A DNA stretch of 64,000 bases from Polytrichum commune (lineage: Eukaryota; Streptophyta; Polytrichopsida; Polytrichales; Polytrichaceae), in assembly GCA_950295325.1 (NCBI GenBank), contig OX485807.1:40764440-40828439 (forward strand), given 5' to 3'. The notes under the pieces are model-generated. The model saw only the letters and a list, made by a program, of their open reading frames with translations, was not told where the DNA came from and ran no database searches. Positions 1 to 11,129 of this stretch are shown here, in pieces. How positions within the stretch are numbered: the first letter of the stretch is position 1; each line of letters starts with the position of its first letter. The position numbers and the translations under genes were made by a program.

Positions 1-3000
1 CTGTAAGGTTGAGCATCAAAAACCTCACGACATCTGATGAGCAAAATGTTACGTCAAAGAAAGAAAAACTGTTACCTCAAAGATAATGCCATCTAAAGCC
101 ATTGCATTACTAGCTTCTTCAACAGTCCTCATCTCCACAAATGCAAACTTTTTCTCTTGATTGATGTAGACATTCACAACAGCATCACCTATAATAGAAC
201 CCAAGCTGGCTCAGTAACACCACACAGCCATAATGATACACAGATCAAAGTATCTCACAAGGATCTTTGCTGTAAGTGTTTCAAAAAAGGATGGAGAAGT
301 AGGTACCAGAGAAGATAGATTTTTACTACACAAAGGAAGACTGTGAATGTACTAGTCAACTACATTCATAATGCTCTTAAATCAGAAATGTGATGCCTAA
401 AAACCAACATACCTGGACCAGCGGTGTTTCCTCCGACAGCAGCCATCACCTGACTAAAAAAGGTCGCAATTGTCTAAACCATACAACAGCAGCAGAAGTG
501 GTTGGTCAACATAGATATCCAAGATATACAATTACCGGCCAAACCTTCCAAGAAGAGACTCGGAGATAATGTCAATAGATCATGGCACACATGATTCTCT
601 TCCAGGTTAACACCTACACCATTGAACTTGCTTTACTTTACCAATGACTTCAACAGCTTAATTATGTTGGCACAATGGGTAATAAGTTATCTGTCTGGCA
701 GGATTTAGGATCACTTTCATAGCAGGTGAGATAGAAACAGGAGCTTCCTATGCGCCTGCAGGTTGGAATCCTGAAAGAGTGACTAACAACAGCAGCGTCA
801 CCTGACTGAAAAATGTGGCGACCGTCTGAAAAACAAACACCATAGAAAGAAAAGGCTAAAGTTTAGGGGGCAGAGAAACCCCTTGAACTCTGACAACCAA
901 AGCTTATTGCATGGGACTGGCTAAAGGAACCGCAACTGTACACGATACACTTTGTGATTCTATGACTGCCCATTGGTGCCTCCACTACCATGAGGAACTC
1001 ACTGAGTCACCCAACCCAGAAACATAGGACTTGACACACAATGCCAGACCTTACCTTATTGAGTCCCATTGACACCTTGAAAATGAGTATCAAGTTGCAC
1101 CAACTCTTGGCAGGGAAGCATTTTGACCTCTAGATTAACTTCTGTTATGCTGTATGTTCATGTGCGCATTAGCATTACACGATCTGGATACCACACTCAG
1201 GTGCTATAAATGTCCAGCAAACATTGCTAGAAACCCACATCCTACTTACAGAAAAGTAACCGGTCAAGCTAATGACTTTCATTGCAAATGTGCAATTAAT
1301 TGCTTTAACATGAAGAGATCACTCACTTGCTCATTCGCCATGGGTGGAAGACCTCCAACGTAAACTCGGCGAGCATGCCTGGTTGCCTACAAAAAAAACG
1401 TCCACAATGTCAATAAAATTCTTCCTTTAATAAACACTAAACTATTTTCCTTGTTAATATTAATTCATTACAAACTGGTGCAATCTGCATAAAATTATTC
1501 AGAGCTACCTTCTGAAAGGTAGATCATAACTATATTGGTGGCCATGACTCCTTTCCCACTGTTCTTAGCATCAAAGATGTTGGCAAGCCACTGATATATA
1601 TCAATATGTTTCATACTCAAACAAGGTTTAGACAACAATAGGAGCACTTCCACAAAATGCCACAACACCTGAGAAAAGGGGATTAAAGAGTTTCTACGAT
1701 GTTTCATTAAGACAATACCAAGGGTGACTACAACTTAATACATCTTGGTATGTGAAGGTCACTGAGCAGTAAGAAGCAGAATCACCTGTTGAGTCATGGC
1801 TTGTGCTGGCATTCCAGGGAGACCTCCAAACTGATTGATCACCAAAGTACTTGATTACTATATAGCAGGCTAGAGGACTCACCTCTGACTCATTGAAGTC
1901 AGAACTTAAAACACACCAACATATGACAGGTTAAAATATCAAAAGCAATATCACCATGAGATAGAACCACATACCTGTGTACCACCGAAAGGGAACATTC
2001 CGGGAAATACTCCTGGAATTGGCTGAGTCATCCCAGGAATTTGGCCTGAAAAATGCATGGACATTAATAAGACAAATGTCTGAAAGTCACTATGACATGA
2101 ACAAACCAAGCAAACATATAAGGTCTTGATCTAACCCACGTTTGCTACCTGACTTTAATGAAAGGGAAAATATTTACCCAAAAACAAAAATGTAAGAAAC
2201 TCAACCCTCTAACCCAAAACTTGAGCTGTGAATGGGGAAGAGCTATACTTAGTGAGGCTAATCAGGTGCTTTAGATGGTAAGCCATTTATCAAATATTTT
2301 GAAGGCACTTCCACACTGAACCTACTTTGACAAATCTTCCAGAAGCATATTCCATAGAGAAAGCTGTCTTACAGCTTTACACTACTGTATACAGACAGAC
2401 ATTTGACTGCCTACAATTCTACTTTGTGTATAGTACTACTCTGCCAAAATCTTGACCTATTCCTGCAATATTTGAACACTAATCCCCACATATTATTTAG
2501 ACCTCCAAGTTACAATTGCTGTATGAGCTGAAATGGGCAAAGATCAACTAACACCAGAATATTCTCACTTCCTTGTCGACCATTCACACCCATGCACGCA
2601 CTCTATGCGCTCCGTGGAGAGGGCACAGGACTTGGTTGATGCCTTCCGCAACCACGAAGCATACAATGACAACCACAAACAACAAACAACAAGAAAACAA
2701 CAAGCAAACACCAAAGAACAGACTTCCTCAGTTCCAAATCAAAAGTAGGTCCAACCATCTCAAAAAGAACAGTGATTATAATCTACTCAACCCAAACCTA
2801 GTCTAATAATCGCATTCTGTCTTATTGAGGGTCCATGGCATTGATCGCTACTTTACTGAACATGGCGAGCTATTTTAAGGATGTTGAAATCAATCGACAT
2901 ATGAAGTGACTGAGGTTCATAAGAACCAAACAAATTTTCCTAGTGTACTGGGAACTACAACGAAACACAATTTTGCAGTCCTTGAAATTTTGGATTTTGG

Positions 3001-5969
3001 GAATAACATACTGCCAGAATTCAAGGGACACACTCCAGAGTGTAATAGGTGTTGATAAAGGAGATGCAATACTGATACGAAATTAAATAATCCATCCTAG
3101 ACAAAGGAAAAATGTATCTGGGGCCAAAAATTGTGTCTGCAAAGAAATCCTCAGTTGAGATGAGGTTTCAAATTGCAAGAAGCATGTTGCAGTGAATCTA
3201 GATAACACATCACAACTGCACTTCTCACCTCAGTCAATTGAACACAATCAGGACCATCAGAATGCCAAATAAGTGCAGGAAATACAAACCTGGCATTGCA
3301 GCCCCTGGAACAACAGTAGCACCTGGAGGGGCCATGTCAAACCCACTTGTCCGCTTACTGCAAAAAGAGGTACATCAGATACAGAGAATGAGATGCCCTG
3401 CAAATCACCCAAGGTGCAGTCCCAACAAGTAACTTCAAAGCAAAATAATTGGTTCTATTTAGGATAAATGTCATCTGGATGCTCATTAAAAAGGTCTAGT
3501 TTAACTTTCATCAACTCTCCCATTTCTGGATCTCAATTACCTCTTCTTTTAAAGACCCTGCCTACAGAGTAAGTGCAACGTTTCAGAGAAACTATCCACA
3601 TATTTCAGCATGAGTACATCACTCAGGCCCCAAACTTAAAGTTTGTTTCCTTTGCCAACAAGCAAGAAATGAAATATTTCACTGATACCAAGATGCACAT
3701 AAATAACCCACTAGTGGCTATTTTGGCCAATTTAGAAAGAAAATCCAAAATGCCTAGAAAAATTGAAATGAGAATCAACACACAGCACCCTGTGTAACTA
3801 CACAGAACTCCGGAAACATTCCACATACCTTCTCCGATCCCGTGAATGAGATCTAGAACGTGACCTTGAACGGGAGAGGTCCCGTGATCGCCCTCGAGAG
3901 AGTGAACGAGATCGGTGTCTATGCCTCCTGTCCCGATCACGATCATATTCACGGCTCCGTCTGAAGAGAGTGAAATGTGGACACATAACATTTTTGTCAT
4001 TAGCACAGACAATCACTAAAGGTGCTGATGATTGCAGTCAAAAATGCTTAAAACTATCATGGTGCAGCCGCTGTGCTGATCAAGCCTCAATACTAAAATT
4101 GAATCAAAGCACATGTCAAAAGGTAGGTAAAATTGACATCACTAACCTTTCACGATCATGGCTTCGATGGCGTTCCCGGTCTCTATCACCTCTATCCCCT
4201 CTATCTCTTTCCCGATCCCCCCGATCATCTCGATGACGGCGTTCTCTGTCTCTATCTCGATCTTTTTCACGGCTCTTCTCTCTGTCTCGGCCAGAATCAC
4301 GTGAGGAAGGCTGCACCAGAAACAATAGCTCAATAAAGGGGAACATGACAACATATGAGCGTCAGCAACTTCAGACAGTTAGGATTCTGGTACGATGATA
4401 CATCATGGTGGGATGTAGTCACTCTGTAGGTCTGTACGTGGCTTAACCAAACACAGTGTAGTCATTCGATGAAATAATACTAACCTGTCCACTTAAACAA
4501 GATTACCCTTCCTGAGAAAAGATGGAAGTAGACACCGCACTTACATTTCACTAATCCTGACACTCATCTTCAATGACACCACCATGTCAGGTATACCTTT
4601 TTGATATGGCAATTAGAGATTGCAGCCACACATCCCACAAGAGTCTAAGAAACTGCTCCGGCAAAATAGAAGGCCAGATCAAAGACATCAAAAGGTTAGC
4701 TTCAATGAATTTCTACACAAACCATTAAGTTCAGATATTTTAGAGCATAAATATCATCAACGTGGAGGATGAGGTGATGGAGACATCTATACAGGGATCT
4801 TTGAGATAGTCGTTGATGTGGAGGATAAAGCATCTCTCCGTCAACCTTTACTCAACATCAGTGCTCTTTAACCGAGGTTCTTCCAAACTACGCACATGAA
4901 GGAACAACAAAAGCAACAAAAGAGTCCATTAAAATACAGATCAAGTCAAGCAGCAGTTGAACTTAAAACGTTAAGAAGCGTGCGGCAACTTACTCTTTGA
5001 TGGTAAGACCTAGAATATGTATACAATAGACTGGCTATTTTTCAGACCAAGGATGTTCACTCCATGTATTTACACACACCTACCCTCCAACTGCATTAGG
5101 TCACCTTCAAACACCATTTAGGATGATCCTACACAAAAACAGAGGACCAGCTAAGTAATATCTACTACATTTTTTTTTAAACAAAGAGACCATGCCAAAC
5201 GATCATGAATCTTAAAATGATCAGGTAGAACTTTAAGAATGACATTAACACTAGTCACAGCCTGTTTTCGATGTAATTTCATAAGACCAAGCACCTTCCT
5301 TGCATTCTTCACCCATAACACCTCATACGGAAACCTAAACACCAACAGAACAATAAATACCTGTAATCTTCGCAATAAACTCGAAGTCACCCTAAATGAT
5401 CAAAACGCCAAATACTAAAGGCGGCTGGTGTGTGTCGCTTGAAATGCTCTCAATCAACACATATTCTCTAAAATCAACGGGAAGAAATGAACCTTTCCCA
5501 CTCCCCGAGAAACCAACGGGTAGGGGAAATGTGGCATTATAACAGGGGACATGAACCATTGAAAAGACCTCAAGAGCCCGCCGGAAGAAATTCTTCGACA
5601 ATGAGGAGAGAATACCGATACTAGATTACCATTACAAATATACACCATTACGCATCCCGCCGCGAGGATTCGAACCGACTCCAAGGAGTACGCCACCAAA
5701 CCCTAGACACAAGCATACACAGAACGTGGAAATTCGAGCTACAGACAGACGGACATGGAGACGAGACTAACGACGGCCTCGCCGACACTAGAAAGGAGGA
5801 GGGTAGTGCTTGTAGTGAGCGCAAGGGGAGAGAGAGCGAGCCATTAGTACAGTACCTCGCGCTTGCGATTATCTCCGTTGTCGCGATCCGCATGCGCGTC
5901 GTAGAAATCCCCCCCGTGGCGCGCTGGAGGCGAGTCGCCGTCCTCATAAGGACCCCCTTCGTCGGCCAT
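1..5969 (-). CDS. U2AF65: U2AF large subunit (U2AF65), 5' part, runs off left edge
   Basis: Large subunit of the nuclear U2 auxiliary factor, which binds the polypyrimidine tract at 3' splice sites and recruits U2 snRNP. Exons read on the minus strand with GT-AG borders and consistent phases: 5969-5856, 4310-4147, 3960-3829, 3357-3290, 2045-1975, 1830-1786, 1386-1327, (825-802), 473-413 and 188-76. An acceptor CAG sits exactly at bases 3-1, so the next exon starts just outside the window. Exons 1-3 give an acidic start (MADEGGPYED) and a long Arg/Asp/Ser RS domain. Exon 4 carries the plant U2AF65 signature KRTSGFDMAPP, exons 5-6 a Gly/Pro/Met linker ending AMTQQ, exon 7 ATRHARRVYVGGLPP (RNP2 of RRM1) and exon 9 KKFAFVEM (RNP1). 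About 276 residues are visible; the rest of RRM1, RRM2 and the UHM lie outside. The start is the first ATG that joins the RS exon in frame. Confidence 0.95.
413..473 (-). other. U2AF65 RRM1 exon (8b) with nested internal acceptor
   Basis: This exon encodes TIATFFSQVMAAVGGNTAGP and ends in a GTATG donor. A second AG (TTTAGTCAG before base 449) lies 24 nt inside the exon. That is exactly the length of the upstream micro-exon at 825-802, so the two can substitute for each other without changing frame. Confidence 0.75.
802..825 (-). other. Candidate alternative 24-nt micro-exon of the U2AF65 gene (8a)
   Basis: Between a TTTTTCAG acceptor and a CAG/GTGACG donor, this micro-exon encodes TVATFFSQ. 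The standard exon (473-413) begins with the near-identical TIATFFSQ. Similarity continues for about 13 nt past the donor, so it looks like a tandem exon duplication. Joined to an internal acceptor at 450/449 in the second copy it gives the same 20 residues with Val for Ile. Joined to the normal acceptor it inserts eight in-frame residues. Read-through reaches a stop soon after. Confidence 0.6.
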
Positions 5970-6300
5970 GGCGGAGATCCCCCGGGTGACGCAGGCCTGA
6001 GAGCTTGACGAGGGGCGCGGGGTGCGAGCGGGTGTGGGTGCGGCAGCTATGGCGATGGGATGAGATGAGATGAGATGAAACCCTAAGCAACAAGGCGAGT
6101 CTCCCGCAAAGCGCAAGGCAGCGCAAGCCAAGCGAGGAATGGAATGGGAAAGGAAACGAAGCAAAGTGGGGGACGCTAGGTAGGGGCAAACCCTCTTCGC
6201 TAGGGTAGCTTTCCTTGGGACTCCACTTTGTTTGATAAACCAAAAGAAAAGAAAAGAAAAAAAGAAAAAAAAAGAAAAACCCCACCAAATCCTTCATATT
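5970..6300 (-). promoter_or_regulatory. Upstream region of the U2AF65 gene with a telo-box
   Basis: GC-rich 5' leader upstream of the U2AF65 ATG. It holds AAACCCTAA (telo-box-like, + strand 6077-6085) and a long purine tract on the + strand (6240-6280, pyrimidine on the gene's sense strand). Telo-boxes are common near plant housekeeping gene starts. No transcription start can be fixed from sequence. Confidence 0.35.
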
Positions 6301-6779
6301 AACTTATTAAGCACCTTTCACACCTAGTGCTGAACCAATGGGAGCTTGCTTGATAGCGGAGCGGTGGTAACCTTTACCATGCTATCATACCACTTCACTA
6401 ACGGCCGGTGTCCCAAGTCCCAAGTCCCACTCATGTTAGCAACGTCCAACATGGAGGCAAAGTCCCAACTTTTGAGACTCAAGAAACCATTGAAATATGG
6501 TTTCCTTGTCATTGATGTTGAATCTTCGGAATATTATGCATAAATATTCGTGGGAAAACCACTTAGTAAGTGTCAATATTTGCAACCTCGTAATTCTATA
6601 ATGCCCAAAACCTTTTACAAGGAATAAGAAATAATGTTAGGTTTACACTTTCGTGTTGGTGACACTATACAGGGCGGTTTACAATTAGTATTGAGCAAGA
6701 CAAAATGGAATTGGTGACACCAGATACAATTTTCAATGTAGTGTGGCCCCATAGTGAACTAGCCCATTGCACCCATGCA
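6301..6779. other. Intergenic, nothing recognised
   Basis: AT-rich sequence with no coding frame, RNA gene or clear repeat that I can support. The last bases before 6842 grade into the left fragment of a dispersed repeat that the retroelement interrupts. Confidence 0.5.
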
Positions 6780-6841
6780 TATGAATTGAGGTAGATGTGT
6801 CTAATACAGTGCCCATCTAAAACGAACATTTATATTTGAGT

Positions 6842-6947
6842 TGTCGACTAAATAGCGATCGTGTGTCACTGCAGCTCGAGTACCAACCACCACTAACAAA
6901 CAACACTAAAACATAACAAAGTCACATATAAACAACACACCTCAACA
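6842..6947 (-). repeat. Terminal repeat B2 (3' end of retroelement)
   Basis: A 106-bp segment forming the 3' terminus of the element on the minus strand, ending TCGACA. It is about 90% identical by eye to B1 at 7281-7386, with differences mostly transitions. Confidence 0.85.
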
Positions 6948-6954
6948 GAGAAAA

Positions 6955-7278
6955 AAGAGAGTAGAACACTCATAATAGCTCTAAATCTCTCTTCAAATGC
7001 ACACAATTAGTCAAGCTATCTCTCACTCCAAGGGAGAATCCAAGAGTGTAAGTAGAGGGAGAAGAACTCAAGATTTATTGTAAAATCATGCAATCTACAC
7101 CTCACACAAGCTCTCTCCACACACTAACTTACAAGACTTGACTTGGCAAGAATGCCAAGCCAAGGAGGAGGCTCATCACTTAGGAGCCTTTCTCTCCACA
7201 TCTAGATTCATCCATCCAAATCTAGATGGATGAAACCCAACGGATAAGGTGCGGCCGTCGACGCCGCATACCGTGACA
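6955..7278 (-). repeat. Internal repeat A2
   Basis: About 324 bp, nearly identical to A1 at the other end of the element. Differences seen are transitions plus two short indels. It lies between B1 and B2 and is separated from B1 by just the dinucleotide GC, so the junction reads ...TCGACA-GC-TGTCACGG... on the minus strand. Confidence 0.85.
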
Positions 7279-7280
7279 GC

Positions 7281-7386
7281 TGTCGAGTAAATAGCGATCG
7301 TGTATCACTGCAGCTCGAGTACCAACCACCACTAACAAACAACACTAAAACATAGCAAAATCACACAGAAATAACACACTTCGACA
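7281..7386 (-). repeat. Repeat B1 next to the polypurine tract
   Basis: A 106-bp copy of the element's 3' end, bounded by TGTCGA and TCGACA. It directly follows the purine tract, where a 3' LTR would normally begin. Confidence 0.85.
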
Positions 7387-7400
7387 TGCCCCCCCTCAGC
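7387..7400 (-). promoter_or_regulatory. Polypurine tract (plus-strand primer site)
   Basis: On the minus strand, CTGAGGGGGGGCA lies immediately before the TGTCGA start of B1. Position and composition fit the polypurine tract that primes second-strand synthesis in LTR retroelements. Confidence 0.65.
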
Positions 7401-7670
7401 TGACTATGGAGTCCCGCCAAACAGCTAGGACCAATGCCAATCTAAAGGGCATGGATCATGAAAGATTACTCCACAACTAACTAGTGTGGTAAATGTTATT
7501 TCAAGGAACTGTAGGCTGGGTGCAAGGTGAGCCCCATCCTTAATCGCCTCTGATGTTTGGCCATCAGATCCCAAAGAATTAAATCTACCGCCTCATGTTG
7601 ATTGCATCTCTAAGCCATAACTCCTCATTTTCCATTTGGGCAGGCACAAGATGATGAAAACCACACAGGA

Positions 7671-8180
7671 TCATTGAGTACGATTAGTGGAAGCACCAAG
7701 TACCGAAGATCCTCGATAGCGAGGACAACTCCACTGTCTAGATGGTAGAGAAGTCAAGGGTGGCCTCAAACATGCCATGTGCCAACCGCGTTGATACTGA
7801 TCACACAAGAGCATAATAGCCGCTCATTTCTTCTCTCCACACACAAAACATGGAAGACCCTCTGGCACGACGGCTAGTTCAGGATGAACTGTACCCTCAA
7901 TAGGTAGATGATATGGGACACAGTTTTTGGAATGCTCGCGATATTCCCTACCATCCTTGCCTTCCAACAACAACAAACCACTCGGCAACACCTCCTTCAC
8001 CCGAAGGATAGTGCGCCCCGCCCTGACATCCAATGTCGTAGGCGCCTCACGTTGGAGATAGACATAATTCCCTTGCCGGAATCTCCGCAACTGAGGTCGG
8101 TAAGCACCATTGCGAATGCGTGCATAACGCAATGTGTCACGGTGCTGAGCAATGGACAAATTCTCCATGGCCATAGGCAT
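7671..8180 (-). pseudogene. Integrase C-terminal region ending in a PHD-like zinc finger
   Basis: The post-core region is basic and SH3-like (QLRRFRQGNYVYLQR, ILRVKEVLPSGLLLLEGKDG). It is followed at 7850-7716 by CFVCGEKK-stop-AAIMLLCDQY, GWHMACLRPPL and WSCPRY. This matches the PHD C4HC3 pattern (C-x2-C, LLCD-x-C, GWH-x2-C, WxCPxC), with the 4th and 8th ligands Tyr instead of Cys. Both are TGT-to-TAT type changes. PHD fingers usually read histone H3 tails. Here it would sit where chromoviruses carry a chromodomain, so a targeting role is plausible but inferred. A TGA at 7826-7824 lies within the finger. Confidence 0.75.
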
Positions 8181-8207
8181 GGCCCTCTGGAAGAATTGAG
8201 CCCGCTC

Positions 8208-9100
8208 CTACAAACACTCTGCCCAAAGGTCTGGGTCATCAAAGTACACAACAGGAGCTAGTTTTTCCCGAATAGAACTTGGGAGTATAGGCTCACGTCC
8301 ATACAACAACTGATACGGGCTGTAGGACGCCAAAGAGGCATGCCTACTAAATCGATAGCCCATAGCAATCCAAGGCAACATAAGGTCCCAATCCCGGTGG
8401 CTTCCCTGAAGTAATCCATACTTCCTCAAACCACGTTTGGTTGTCTGAACAACCCGTTCAGCCAAGCCATCTGCCTCCGGATGATCCCGAGAGGTGGTGC
8501 GGTGATCTATGAGCGCCTTAGTGCACAACTCCTCAAAAACATCAAGGAACTCCCTCCCTTGATCCGTCAACACCTCAGCCGGTGCTCCAAAACGTGCCAA
8601 CACACGATCCAAAAAGGCGGCTGCGGCCAACTCTGCAGAGTTTTGGGGTAAAGCAACAAGCTCAATCCACTTGCTAAAATGCTCCACCATCACCAACACG
8701 TACTTTGCTCCACGTGGCGTGACAACCAACAGTCTCGCAAAATCTAGCGACCAACGGTAGCCCAATCCCATGATAGGTAAGGGCTGTAACTGAGGTGACA
8801 AGGTGTTAAAGCTAGACCTGACCCGGTCACAAACTTCACACCTCCCGACATAAGCAGCCACCTGCTGATACATGTCAGTCCACCAATATTGGCCACGCAA
8901 CATCGAATGTGTCATACGTATGCCAAAATGGCCAAGTTCCTCGTGCATTTGTCGCACCAAGGAGGCCCTCTGATCCGGCCTAGGAACAATACGCCTTGTC
9001 CCATCCGGCCACAATCGAAATAACAAACCGTTCTCCCAACGGAACCTTGTTATTCGATGTCCAATCCTATCCCTTTTCATTGCCGAAATAGACAAAGGAA
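8208..9100 (-). pseudogene. DDE integrase (zinc-binding and catalytic core)
   Basis: Inserts element DNA into the genome. An HHCC zinc-binding motif is visible (HEELGHFG..., CEVCDRVRSS). The catalytic core has Asp in WSLDFARL, Asp in EVLTDQGREFLD, and Glu in EADGLAERVVQTTKRG, a D,D35E arrangement. The presence of a DDE integrase, not a tyrosine recombinase, matters for interpreting the odd terminal repeats. A TAG at 8210-8208 separates the core from the C-terminal part. Confidence 0.93.
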
Positions 9101-9289
9101 AGGTACCCTGTTGAAGCTTATGCAATACGGGAAGATCCTCCCATATATCCGCAATAACTTGAGGCCGATCAGTCTCATCATCCGAGCCCTGTATCGGAAT
9201 CTCAACAGATGCACCAGAAAATAAAGTGAGGTAGGCAGCCACGTGCCAACCTGGAACCGCCTCTCGATCACAATCTCCATGCCACCTGG

Positions 9290-10805
9290 CCCCGGTCAAG
9301 TCCTCATCCGAAGGACTTGGATTGCGTGAGAGTCCATATGCATCCATGTTGGTAATCCCAGCACGGTGTACCACCTCAAAGTCATACTCCTGGAGCAACA
9401 AAGCCCACCTGGCAAGTTTGCCGGTAAGCTTATCCAACTCCATGAGCCACCGTAACGGCTGATGGTCAGTCACTAAAGTAAAGTGCTGACCATAAAGATA
9501 CGGCCAAAAATGGGCAATAGCCCATACTGCCGCCAATGCTTCTCCATTGTAGGATGAATAATTAGCCTCCGCCGTGTTATTGCTTTGCGAAGCATAAGCA
9601 ACAATATACTCCCGGCCAAAATCATCTTTCTGAATGAGAATTGCTCCCAAACCCAATGAACTCCAATCTGTATGCAACTGGAAAGATTTGGAAACATCTG
9701 GACTTCAAAGCACTGGAGTCGTACCCAGTTTCTGCTTCAATGTCTCAAACGCCTATTGTTGCTCATGACCCCAAGTCCACGGCTGGTCCTTGCTCGTGAG
9801 AATGGTGAGAGGCTTGGCGATCAAGCTAAAGTTCTTGACGAATCGCCGATAGTAATTCGCCAAGCCCAAGAAAGCACGAAGTCTCGGCACATCAACTGGT
9901 GTCGGAATCTTCTGCAAGGCATCCACCTTAGCTTGTTGTACCCCAAGACCTCATGGAACAATCATATGCCCTAGATATGCCAGCCGGTCATGGAAAAACT
10001 TGCACTTGCCGTGGTGCAAGCGCAATCCCTACCGCTGCAACCGTTCAAAAACGGCTTGTAGATGCCTCACATGCTCATGTGGTGTTGTGCTGAAGATGAT
10101 CACATCGTCTATGTAACACCGAGCAAAGGGCAAGCCAGAGAGAAGATGATCCATCACCCGCTGAAACTCAGCGGGTGCATTCTTCAGGCCAAATGGAAGA
10201 AACTTCCAATGATAAAGTTGATCTTTCCCATCTTGATCAACTCCCCAAAATGCGGTCTTCACCCGATCTCCCGTAAGTAATGGAAGTTGGTGATATCCGG
10301 ATCTCAAGTCTAAGGTGCTAAAGACCCGAGAAAATCCGATAGCATTGAACAACTCCTCGGGGATTGGCATGGGATACCGATCCGACTTGGTATTCCGATT
10401 AACTGGACGGTAATCCCCGCACATCCTCTTCTCTGTCCAATTGCCAAAGATATCCTTCTTCGATGGCATCACCGTAGCACAAGCATACTCCCCGTTGGAA
10501 AGTTCGATTAGTTTTGCTGCCAAGAGCTCTCGACAATGGGCTTGAACGCCAATCCGCTCGGAAACACTGAGTCTATAAGGTCTCCGAAAAATGGGATGGT
10601 CGTCCTCCAACTGAATGTGGATGGGTTTTCCTTTATAACCTTCAAGATCCTGAAGGCTAAAAGCAAAACATCTACGGTACGAGCGAATAAATGCTCGTAC
10701 CTTCCGTGCCTCAGCACCAGTGAGACGAGGGCCTAATTCAAGTGGCCAATCATCAAACTCTGTAGTCTCCCTCTCCACCAAAGGAGAACCACCTGATGTT
10801 GGCAC
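9290..10805 (-). pseudogene. Reverse transcriptase and RNase H domains
   Basis: Copies element RNA into DNA and degrades the RNA strand. RT motifs include RVFSTLDLRSGYHQLPL, LPFGLKNAPAEFQRVMD and the catalytic CYIDDVIIFS (near 10122-10096). The RT connection follows (LRAFLGLANYYRRFVKNFS). RNase H begins LHTDWSSLGLGAIL and continues with the acidic residue in SSYNGEALAAVWAI and the TDHQPLRWL block. The order is typical of Ty3/gypsy. Four nonsense codons (10031-10029, 9953-9951, 9755-9753, 9707-9705) cut the RT/RNase H connection. Confidence 0.93.
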
Positions 10806-11129
10806 AGACTCTAATTGCTAATGAGAAGAAGGGGCATTAACCATGCCCCTAGTCTCAGTGCTAGTACTAGAGTCTGACATTTCTTCATCACCACCAATAT
10901 GTGATGATGAAGCCACCACCGGAGGCGAAGAAACCGAAGCAGTGTAAAAATGTTGAGCTCGAAGCTCCTCCATCACATGCTGCTCGAATTGAAAAATTCG
11001 TTCGGCTTCTCCAACCATGGCGTGAATTCCCTCCTCCATGGGTGTGGACCGCTGTGCCCCCTGACCAGAGTCCTCTGCCCCCAAAGACAACCACTGGTCA
11101 CCACAATGCCTTTGCAATGAAAGGCATAA

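Noticed and set aside
3623-4354. Alternative open frames through the RS-domain exons
   Set aside because: Arg/Asp/Ser codon repeats stay open in several frames. Only the frame that joins across introns gives U2AF65 sequence.
6842-7386. Reading B1-A2-B2 as a separate short terminal-repeat (TRIM-like) element
   Set aside because: A short B-A-B element fits locally, but A1 at the far end, the polypurine tract just before B1 and the GAGT flanks tie the block to the large element. It is kept as an alternative in the findings only by implication.
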